In this document: positions 57,818-64,000 of the stretch, piece after piece
How the letters are laid out: the number at the start of each line of letters is the position of its first letter
How positions within the stretch are numbered: the first letter of the stretch is position 1
NCBI GenBank assembly: GCA_000383295.1
Contig: KB911067.1
Location: 124,001 to 188,000, forward strand
Direction of reading: 5' to 3'
Source of the DNA: Faecalispora sporosphaeroides DSM 1294
GTDB lineage: Bacteria; Bacillota; Clostridia; Oscillospirales; Acutalibacteraceae
Length of the DNA: 64,000 nt
Notes under the pieces: generated by a model
What the model was told of the DNA's origin: nothing
Seen by the model: the letters and a program-made list of their open reading frames with translations, nothing else
The model's database searches: none
Made by a program: the position numbers and the translations under genes

Positions 57818-60800
57818 ATGAAAAGAGATCGAAAAACCTCGTTCATTTTGACTCTGATGTTATTATTTATGTTCTCGATTTTTGGTGGAGGCACCATTCT
57901 TAATGCTTTAGGTATCATTCAAATACCACTATTCTCTTCATCTGAAAATACAACTGTTTCGTCAGATACAATTAATAACAATAATTCCGAATCACCGGGA
58001 ATAAACATTCCGACTGGTATTCGGATTTATGATCCTCAAAGTCCTGTATCTTCTCAAATCGGTGATCCCGATACCGAAAGCTCGATTTCAGGAGATATCA
58101 GGGATACAAGCACTGAAAAAGATTATTCCTATGTCGCGGAGCTTGCCGGTGGTACTGGTACTTCCGGTAGCTCTTCGGCAGATACGTCTTCTATAACCGG
58201 ACAGGAAGCCGGGAACTCTTCGAGCAGCTCGGCTCCTGCTCCGGCTGACCCTGGCACCAGCAGCGGAAGTGCTTCTGATAATTCCAGTTCCAGCAGTTCA
58301 AGTTCTGGTGGAACGGTCATTCCCGGAAACCGGCCAAAACCATCCGGTGGGGGCGGTTCTCACGCCGTTGATGTGCAATCTATTGTACTTGATCAAAGTG
58401 ATGTTACCATCAATCGCAAAAACACATTACAGCTTACAGCAACTATTGCCCCTCAGAACGCAACAACCAAAACGGTAACCTGGACAACATCAAACAAAGA
58501 TGTGGCCGATGTTGACAGCAGCGGCAAGGTAACCGGCATTGGAGCCGGTACTGTCACGATCACGGCCACAGCAGGTCAAAAGTCAGCTACATGCCAAGTT
58601 ACCGTGGTAGTGCTGATGGACGGCATCAGTTTAAACCACACGGAGCTGTCAATCGACAAGGGCAGCACCGAGCAGCTCACGGCCAAGATCACCCCGGAGG
58701 ATACTACGGATGATAAGACCATTACGTGGACATCCTCAGATTCCGAAATTGTAAGCGTGGATGATGCTGGCAAGGTAACGGCTTTAAAGCCTGGTAAAGC
58801 AACGGTTAAGGCTTCGGCAGTCGGCGCTTCGGCCAGCTGCGAAGTCACGGTTTTGTCACCGATGACCGGCATCGAGCTGGACAAATCCACTCTTACTCTT
58901 AATCGCAACACCACGGATAAGCTGACAATCAGCTTTTTACCGGATGATACTACATCAGGTCGGGAAGTTGCATGGAGCAGCAGCGCTCCCGAAGTGGCCA
59001 ACGTTGACCAGCAGGGCAATGTTGTAGGTTACAGCATTGGTACGACAACTGTAACAGCCCGCTGCGGAGAATTCACGGCCACATGCAACGTGACGGTGAA
59101 TGCCTTAATTGATGGTGTTTATTTAGACCAGTCAGAAATGACACTTGATCGCGGCACTGATGGCCAACTCAAAGCTTCTATCGTTCCTCTGGACACGACG
59201 GAGGATAAAACAGTGACCTGGTCTTCCAATGATCCAAACGTGGCCGCAGTAGACGATAGCGGAAAGGTGACCGGTGTAAAGATCGGTTCGGCCACCATTA
59301 CGGCTAAGGTTGGTGAGCATACCGCATCGTGCAAAATTAATGTTGTGGCGCTGATTCACAGCATCGCCCTGGATAAAACAGAGCTTACCCTCGACCGTGG
59401 TACCGGCGATCAGCTAACAGTCAACATCGACCCGCCTGATACTACTGAGGATAAGACGGTTACATGGTCTTCCACTGATCCCGACGTGGCTACGGTGGAC
59501 AGCTCTGGAATAGTGTTCGGTGTGAAAATCGGTACAGCAACTATCACAGCTAAGGTAGGGACGCATACTGCATCGTGCAGTGTTACTGTTGTAGCTTTGA
59601 TTCACAGCATCGCCCTGGATAAAACAGAGCTTACCCTTGACCGTGGTACCGGCGATCAGCTAACAGTCAACATCGACCCGCCTGATACTACTGAGGATAA
59701 AACGATTACTTGGACATCAAGCAATCCCGACGTTGCCATTGTAGACGCAGCCGGTAAGGTGACCGGGGTTAAGATTGGCTCGGCCACCATCACCGCACAG
59801 GTGGGGACGCATACCGCCAGATGCACAATAAATGTTGTGGCTTTGATTCACAACATTGCACTGGATAAAACCGAGCTGACCCTTAATCGAGGCACTACCG
59901 GGCAGCTAATAGTAGGCATCGATCCGCCGGATACCACCGAAAATAAAACAGTAACCTGGTCTTCGAGTGATCCGACTGTTGCCACCGTGGATGCATCCGG
60001 TAAGGTGACGGCTGTGCAGATCGGTTCGGCTACCATTACGGCCACTGTCGGAACTCATGCTTGCAGCTGCAATATTAATGTTGTGGCACTGATCAAAAGC
60101 ATTGCACTGGATCAATCCGCTCTGATAGTTGATCGAGGTACCAGTAACTTAATTGCAGTTCTATATGACCCCGCAGACACCACCGAAGATAAAACCGTTG
60201 CCTGGTCTTCCAGCGATCCGGACGTGGCCACGGTCGACAGCACCGGCAAAGTTACCGGGGTTAAAATCGGTACAGCTACTATCACGGCTAAGGTAGGGAC
60301 GCATACTGCATCGTGCAGTGTTACTGTTGTAGCTTTGATTCACAGCATCACGCTTGATAAAACAGAGCTTACCCTTGACCGTGGTACCGGCGATCAGCTA
60401 ACAGTCAACATCGACCCGCCCGATACCACCGAGGATAAGACTGTTGTTTGGTCTTCCAGCGATCCGAGCGTAGCCACCGTGGACAGCTCCGGCAAAGTTA
60501 CCGGGGTTAAAATCGGCTCGGCTATTATCACAGCCAAGGTCGGCGCACATACAGCATTGTGCAATGTTAATGTAGTAGCCTTGATTCACAATATTTCGTT
60601 GGATAAGAGCTATCTCAATCCTGATAAAGGTGCTACCGATCAGCTGACAGTTTCTTTTGATCCCGTTGATACGACAGAAAGCAAGGTGGTCATCTGGACA
60701 TCCAGTAATCCGGCCATTGCCACCGTAGACGCGACAGGCAAAGTTACTGCGGGCATTTCACAGGTAGGTGAAACCATCATCACCGCTCGAGTTGGTACAC

Positions 60801-61294
60801 ATACCGCAACGTGTGTAGTTGGCGTAGGCGTAAAATTCACAGTCACGACAGAAGAGAAGTGGACATCTTCCGGAATGGACATGAGGTTCTATGGGGACGG
60901 TTCTGGTAGATTTGCAGCATGGGAGAACGACAAAAAAGAAAAACATGGGTACGGCGAATTAAAAATCACTTTCTCCAGAGCCATTACAATTCCTACTAAC
61001 AACCAAGATATTACAATTACATTGCGAGAATACGATGAAGATGGTTCTGCTAGCTCAGGCGGGCATGTCAATTTGTATTATCCTGGAACGAATACCAGCT
61101 CGTTTTCGTTATCTAATAATACAAGATCATGGAGGACAACAGCGAAGGACACAACTTATGTTCACTTGCATTTCTCTTCGACGGTAAGGGCAAACAGCAA
61201 AGAATCCGGGTATGTTGGTGTTACTTGGCAACCCGGTGATCTTGTTATCTTTGGCATTCCTATCACCAGCTCTTCTGGCTATTTAGATTTATAA
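57818..61294 (+). CDS. Giant surface protein with ten Ig-like (BIG_2) repeats
   Basis: A 1158-residue exported protein. An N-terminal hydrophobic anchor or signal (about residues 9-33) is followed by a Ser/Gly-rich stalk (about 45-180). Ten BIG_2 domains of about 82 residues each cover about 185-1005; each has the pattern I-x-L-D-x-x-x-L-x-x-x-R-G and W-S-S-x-D-P-x-V-A-x-V-D-x-x-G-K-V. A distinct C-terminal domain of about 145 residues follows (WTSSGMDMRFYGDGSGRF). No LPXTG motif is present. Neighbouring repeats are almost identical at DNA level, indicating recent duplication. Its position right after the Tad genes suggests an adhesin used with the pilus, for example for mating-pair contact. 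Confidence 0.87.
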   Translation: MKRDRKTSFILTLMLLFMFSIFGGGTILNALGIIQIPLFSSSENTTVSSDTINNNNSESPGINIPTGIRIYDPQSPVSSQIGDPDTESSISGDIRDTSTEKDYSYVAELAGGTGTSGSSSADTSSITGQEAGNSSSSSAPAPADPGTSSGSASDNSSSSSSSSGGTVIPGNRPKPSGGGGSHAVDVQSIVLDQSDVTINRKNTLQLTATIAPQNATTKTVTWTTSNKDVADVDSSGKVTGIGAGTVTITATAGQKSATCQVTVVVLMDGISLNHTELSIDKGSTEQLTAKITPEDTTDDKTITWTSSDSEIVSVDDAGKVTALKPGKATVKASAVGASASCEVTVLSPMTGIELDKSTLTLNRNTTDKLTISFLPDDTTSGREVAWSSSAPEVANVDQQGNVVGYSIGTTTVTARCGEFTATCNVTVNALIDGVYLDQSEMTLDRGTDGQLKASIVPLDTTEDKTVTWSSNDPNVAAVDDSGKVTGVKIGSATITAKVGEHTASCKINVVALIHSIALDKTELTLDRGTGDQLTVNIDPPDTTEDKTVTWSSTDPDVATVDSSGIVFGVKIGTATITAKVGTHTASCSVTVVALIHSIALDKTELTLDRGTGDQLTVNIDPPDTTEDKTITWTSSNPDVAIVDAAGKVTGVKIGSATITAQVGTHTARCTINVVALIHNIALDKTELTLNRGTTGQLIVGIDPPDTTENKTVTWSSSDPTVATVDASGKVTAVQIGSATITATVGTHACSCNINVVALIKSIALDQSALIVDRGTSNLIAVLYDPADTTEDKTVAWSSSDPDVATVDSTGKVTGVKIGTATITAKVGTHTASCSVTVVALIHSITLDKTELTLDRGTGDQLTVNIDPPDTTEDKTVVWSSSDPSVATVDSSGKVTGVKIGSAIITAKVGAHTALCNVNVVALIHNISLDKSYLNPDKGATDQLTVSFDPVDTTESKVVIWTSSNPAIATVDATGKVTAGISQVGETIITARVGTHTATCVVGVGVKFTVTTEEKWTSSGMDMRFYGDGSGRFAAWENDKKEKHGYGELKITFSRAITIPTNNQDITITLREYDEDGSASSGGHVNLYYPGTNTSSFSLSNNTRSWRTTAKDTTYVHLHFSSTVRANSKESGYVGVTWQPGDLVIFGIPITSSSGYLDL
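58368..60831 (+). repeat. Ten tandem 246-bp units encoding Ig-like domains
   Basis: Units repeat about every 246 bases. Segments starting near 59353, 59599 and 60336 share long runs of identical DNA, while the first three units are more diverged. The repeat number is likely variable between strains. Confidence 0.85.
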
Positions 61295-61306
61295 GGAGGC
61301 AGAAAA

Positions 61307-61702
61307 ATGTTAAATGTTGCTGTTCTTATGGGGCGGCTGGTCGATACTCCAGAGCTACGGCATACACCTCAAGATTTGGCTGTGACGAGCTTTACACTTG
61401 CTGTTGATCGGCCGAAATTTTCGGGCAAAGATTCTCAAGCTGATTTTATCGATTTTGTTGCCTGGCGCTCGACGGCAGAATTCATTTGCAAATATTTTCG
61501 TAAAGGGCAACTAATCGCCGTTGAAGGATTGATTCAGACGCGAATCTATCGCGATCGAGACGGAAATAAAAGGAAGGCCTTTGAAATACTGGTAGATAAT
61601 GCCCACTTCACAGGAGAACAAAAGGAAAAGGATTCGGCAACAACGCCGAATCCTTCTCCTGACTTTTTAGATGATGATGGAGGAATTCCAGATGGCAAGT
61701 GA
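61307..61702 (+). CDS. ssb: Single-stranded DNA-binding protein
   Basis: A 131-residue SSB with the OB-fold start LNVAVLMGRLVDTPELRHTP, the middle FIDFVAWRSTAEFICKYFRK and a short acidic tail ending DDDGGIPDGK. The usual DIPF-type C-terminal tip is only loosely kept. It is 12 bases after the repeat-protein stop with AAGGAGG. It likely coats element DNA during transfer or replication. Confidence 0.92.
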   Translation: MLNVAVLMGRLVDTPELRHTPQDLAVTSFTLAVDRPKFSGKDSQADFIDFVAWRSTAEFICKYFRKGQLIAVEGLIQTRIYRDRDGNKRKAFEILVDNAHFTGEQKEKDSATTPNPSPDFLDDDGGIPDGK

Positions 61703-62651
61703 TGAAAAATACAAAGAAATCACCGACAAATTATTGGACGGCGTCACAGAAGTTTTTCATGGCGATCGATTCAAGCAGTACCTCCAAACCATGTCTAAAT
61801 TTCATTCCTATTCGTTTCGAAACAGCTTGTTGATTCATTTGCAGATGCCCGAAGCGAAAAGGGTTGCGGGATTCGAGTCTTGGAAAAAACTCAATCGGTA
61901 TGTTAAAAGAGGTCAAAAGGGAATTGCGATCTTTGCCCCGTACCTTATCAAGAAAAAAATTCAGCTGGAGAGTGAGAATCCTGCAAAAGAAGGAGAGGAA
62001 ACAGAGCAGTCTGTAGTGAAATTTAAGATCGCTTACGTATGGGATGTATCGCAGACCGAAGGCGATCCCCTTCCCTCTTTTTGTAATGAATTGACCGGCA
62101 AGATAGATCGTTTTGATCAGATTTTTTCTATGCTGAAAGATATCTCCCCTTACAATATCTGCTTCGAACAGATACCTGGAAATACAAAAGGCTATTGCAA
62201 CTCAGAGAACAAAAAAATTGCGATTAAGATCAGTATGAGCGATGAACAGACGATAAAAACTCTGATTCACGAAATTGCACACTCGTTGCTTCATGAAGAT
62301 TCTAAAAAATCCAGAGAGCAGGAAGAGGTGGAAGCTGAAAGCGTCGCTTTCATTATTTCTGACTTTCTAGGGGTAGATACATCAAGCTACAGTTTTGATT
62401 ATGTTGCTATCTGGAGCAGCAAGATGGAAGCCTCAGAACTTCAAGATATTCTGGCAAACATCCAGCAGCAGGCCAGCGCAATTGTAAGTCAGCTTTCAGA
62501 AAAATTTGAAGCTTTAGCTCAAGAAAAAGAAAAGGTGGAACCGATCACAGAATGCGGACTCGATGAAAAATTGCACCAGGCGGAGCAGAAAATCGCCAGA
62601 AGCAATCAGCAGCAGGAGGTTATGAAATATGGAAAAAATCTATTTCAATGA
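61692..62651 (+). CDS. ArdC-like antirestriction protein with ImmA-type metallopeptidase
   Basis: A 319-residue protein. The N-terminal domain (about residues 1-110) resembles ArdC single-stranded DNA-binding regions, with MSKFHSYSFRNSLLIHLQMP and RYVKRGQKGIAIFAPYL. The second domain has a metallopeptidase motif LIHEIAHSLLHE (HEIAH) and a downstream EEVEAESVAFIIS Glu. ATG 61692 follows GGAGG and overlaps ssb. ArdC proteins protect incoming plasmid DNA from restriction, which matches an element expecting transfer. Confidence 0.87.
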   Translation: MASDEKYKEITDKLLDGVTEVFHGDRFKQYLQTMSKFHSYSFRNSLLIHLQMPEAKRVAGFESWKKLNRYVKRGQKGIAIFAPYLIKKKIQLESENPAKEGEETEQSVVKFKIAYVWDVSQTEGDPLPSFCNELTGKIDRFDQIFSMLKDISPYNICFEQIPGNTKGYCNSENKKIAIKISMSDEQTIKTLIHEIAHSLLHEDSKKSREQEEVEAESVAFIISDFLGVDTSSYSFDYVAIWSSKMEASELQDILANIQQQASAIVSQLSEKFEALAQEKEKVEPITECGLDEKLHQAEQKIARSNQQQEVMKYGKNLFQ

Positions 62652-62805
62652 CGAGGAACTCGCGATTCTTGAATCAATTTCTGATTTAAGCGATGAGGAA
62701 AAGTTGAAAACTTTGGAATCCTCGTTGCGCGACGAAAATGAAAATACCAATCAGACCGCGCTGCGGCATCTCATTCTAAAGCTTTCGCGGCGTAGCCAAA
62801 AATAG
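62629..62805 (+). CDS. Small acidic hypothetical protein
   Basis: A 58-residue protein (EKIYFNDEELAILESISDLS at the N-terminus, ending RHLILKLSRRSQK). It is helical and acidic with a basic tail. ATG 62629 lies nine bases after AGGAGG, and the gene overlaps the end of the ArdC-like gene by 23 bases in another frame. It directly precedes the oriT-like region. No family recognised; a relaxosome or regulatory accessory role is possible by position. Confidence 0.55.
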   Translation: MEKIYFNDEELAILESISDLSDEEKLKTLESSLRDENENTNQTALRHLILKLSRRSQK

Positions 62806-62920
62806 GTAGGGTTTCCCTACGGGCGAGCACTGCATGTGGCTATCCACATGCCAATTTTGCAAAATCTTCCGTTCCGGAGTTTTTGCAAAATCGCTCGTTA
62901 GGGTGTCCCCTAAAACCCCT
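62806..62920 (+). other. Candidate origin of transfer (oriT)
   Basis: A non-coding, palindrome-rich stretch just upstream of mobC and the relaxase. Elements: GTAGGG-TTT-CCCTAC (62806-62820), GCATGTGG-CTAT-CCACATGC (62832-62851), direct repeats TTTTGCAAAATC at 62855-62866 and 62881-62892, CGAGC / GCTCG flanking these, and TTAGGG-TGTC-CCCTAA (62898-62913). This is the structure expected for an oriT; the nick site itself is not identified. Confidence 0.75.
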
Positions 62921-62966
62921 TAATAATTATCCTTAGAATAAAATGATGAAGCAGGAGGCGCAACAG

Positions 62967-63290
62967 TTGGAAAAAAACCGAGTCAGGAAGCGGTCTATGA
63001 TGATCCGCTTTACAGATGACGAGTTACAATTTCTCAAAGAGAAGATGGAGGATGCCGGTTTCTCTAACAATAGAGAAGCATATCTTCGAAAAATGGCACT
63101 GGATGGATACGTCATCAAGCAGGATTTTGCAGGTCTATCCGATGTTGTTTATCAACTATCTCGCATCGGCAACAACCTGAACCAGATGACTCGAATTGCA
63201 AACACACACGGAGATATTGAATTGTCCGAGTTGAAAGAAATTAAGAAGGGCATCGATCAAATATGGCAACTACTTACATCGAAGGCATAG
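62967..63290 (+). CDS. mobC: MobC-like relaxosome protein
   Basis: A 107-residue protein with an N-terminal ribbon-helix-helix-like part (RSMMIRFTDDELQFLKEKME) and the MobC core LSRIGNNLNQMTRIANTHGD. TTG 62967 follows AGGAGG by eight bases and is preferred; ATG 62943/62946 upstream has no good site. MobC binds oriT and assists the relaxase. Its end overlaps the relaxase start by 28 bases. Confidence 0.9.
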   Translation: MEKNRVRKRSMMIRFTDDELQFLKEKMEDAGFSNNREAYLRKMALDGYVIKQDFAGLSDVVYQLSRIGNNLNQMTRIANTHGDIELSELKEIKKGIDQIWQLLTSKA

Positions 63291-64000
63291 CAATTCGACC
63301 AGGGCGAACCGCCTTGCAAACGGCCTTTGACTCCATTTCCTATATTACTAATCCGCAAAAAACTCGCGATGGTAAATGGGTAACAGGATATAAATGTTCA
63401 CCGGACAGCGCTCATTACGAAATACTTATGCAGCACCGGCTATCCGAACAGATCACAGGCAGAAGCGTCATTCAAGATTATCAAGGTAAAAAAAAGTCTT
63501 ATATGCTTATGACCATGCGCCAGTCATTTGCACCCGGTGAAGTAAATGAAAAAACTGCTCACGAACTAGGGTGCAGATTGGCAGAGCAATTTCTTGGGGG
63601 CAAATATCAATATGTTGTTGCAACACATATCAATACGCGTTGTATCCACAATCATATCATTTTTAATATTGTTGGGGACGATTATAAAAAATTCCATCAA
63701 ACAAAATTCACACCGAAACGGTTGGCCGAATGCAGTGATTCTCTTTGTGATGCTTACGGCCTATCTGTTGTGGTTCCCTCTCAGTCGCGCAGCAAAAGAA
63801 CATATACAAATACCAAGGTTACACCGTTCCGCACAATTCTTAAAAATGACATTGATCGTTGCGTTCAAGCTGCGAAAAGTTATGAAGAGTTTCTTACCCT
63901 GCTGGAGCAGGACTATTATGTGAAAAGCTCTGGTAAATACCTCACTGTACGCAATCGTACAAATGGTCAGCAACGGAATATTCGTGTTTACACTTTAGGA
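63263..64000 (+). CDS. Relaxase/mobilization nuclease (MOBP type), cut by window end
   Basis: The first 246 residues of a MobA/VirD2-like relaxase; the frame is open at the window edge. The metal-binding HUH-type motif is THINTRCIHNHIIFN (about residues 122-136). A candidate catalytic Tyr lies near the N-terminus (TTYIEGIAIRP or SISYITNPQKT, about residues 5 and 27). The start ATG lies within the mobC end. It should nick the adjacent oriT and lead the strand into the recipient. The rest of the protein and any coupling ATPase lie beyond the window. Confidence 0.88.
   Translation, partial: MATTYIEGIAIRPGRTALQTAFDSISYITNPQKTRDGKWVTGYKCSPDSAHYEILMQHRLSEQITGRSVIQDYQGKKKSYMLMTMRQSFAPGEVNEKTAHELGCRLAEQFLGGKYQYVVATHINTRCIHNHIIFNIVGDDYKKFHQTKFTPKRLAECSDSLCDAYGLSVVVPSQSRSKRTYTNTKVTPFRTILKNDIDRCVQAAKSYEEFLTLLEQDYYVKSSGKYLTVRNRTNGQQRNIRVYTLG

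Larger units (their letters stand above)
40239..64000. mobile_element. Integrative conjugative/mobilizable element, left end to window edge
   Basis: The region from the truncated tRNA-Thr to the window end is visibly AT-richer than the resident part and contains replication, partition, SOS, pilus, antirestriction, oriT, MobC and relaxase functions. The integrase, coupling protein and the other end are outside the window, so full conjugation ability cannot be judged. Confidence 0.85.

Noticed and set aside
58368-60831. Regular tandem repeats that might be taken for a CRISPR array
   Set aside because: The period is 246 bases, the repeats are translated without stops as Ig-like domains, and there are no unique spacers of 30-40 bases or cas genes.

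Overview
The window looks like the chromosome of a strictly fermentative, low-oxygen Firmicute of the class Clostridia, probably an Oscillospirales/Ruminococcaceae-type organism (inference). Reasons: strong AGGAGG ribosome sites, TTG/GTG starts, a SpoVG homologue, oxygen-sensitive 2-hydroxyacyl-CoA dehydratase genes, sigma-54 activators, and a Gram-positive type LexA box. It has two parts. Positions 1 to about 40,235 are GC-rich resident chromosome. From about 40,239 to the right edge lies a visibly AT-richer integrated conjugative or mobilizable element that runs off the window.

Chromosome. (a) 23-2558: a sugar-handling operon (YhcH-like, ribokinase, SIS isomerase, RbsD/FucU mutarotase). (b) 2820-8209: an AfuABC/FbpABC-type ABC importer with a PHP phosphoesterase and a TIM-barrel sugar isomerase, divergent from an RpiR/MurR regulator (8376-9218); together they suggest uptake and use of a phosphorylated sugar. 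(c) 9560-19175: a sigma-54 activator and a HadAIBC/FldAIBC-ordered 2-hydroxyacyl-CoA dehydratase set (CoA-transferase, activator, two dehydratase subunits) with a crotonase on one side and a thiolase and 3-hydroxyacyl-CoA dehydrogenase on the other. Two back-to-back canonical sigma-54 promoters (16494-16509 minus, 16955-16970 plus) drive the arms. The enzymes form a logical oxidative path: 2-hydroxy acid to 2-hydroxyacyl-CoA, enoyl-CoA, 3-hydroxyacyl-CoA, 3-ketoacyl-CoA, acetyl-CoA. (d) 19480-25056: a YkvI-like transporter, PepD dipeptidase, PqqD-like protein and OPT oligopeptide transporter. (e) 25690-30919: a second sigma-54 unit, with a PrpR-like activator, a sigma-54 promoter (28749-28764) and an operon of a DUF1932-type dehydrogenase, an RraA-like aldolase and a CitMHS carrier. 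(f) 31350-39543: a MerR regulator, a textbook MerR promoter with 19-bp spacer and internal dyad (38464-38494), and an operon of a HisD-like dehydrogenase, RbsABC-type importer, SDR and zinc alcohol dehydrogenase.

Boundary. A tRNA-Tyr gene (40093-40174) is followed by only the 3' half of a tRNA-Thr(UGU) gene (40239-40282), the classic scar of integration into a tRNA 3' end. An IS200-type transposase remnant lies just outside.

Element. It carries secreted Ser-rich and aromatic-rich proteins, an XRE regulator, a replication-initiator-like gene, ParA/ParB, SpoVG, a LexA-controlled dinB/SRAP SOS cassette, a complete Gram-positive Tad/Flp pilus locus (pilin, prepilin peptidase, CpaB, TadZ, TadA/CpaF, TadB, TadC, two pseudopilins), a 1158-residue protein with ten Ig-like repeats, SSB, ArdC-like antirestriction protein, an oriT-like region, MobC and a MOBP-type relaxase cut by the window end. 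Inside the rep and parB coding sequences are repeated palindromes conserved at DNA level, one kind being read in two different frames. These are the best candidates here for an undescribed centromere/replication-site system.
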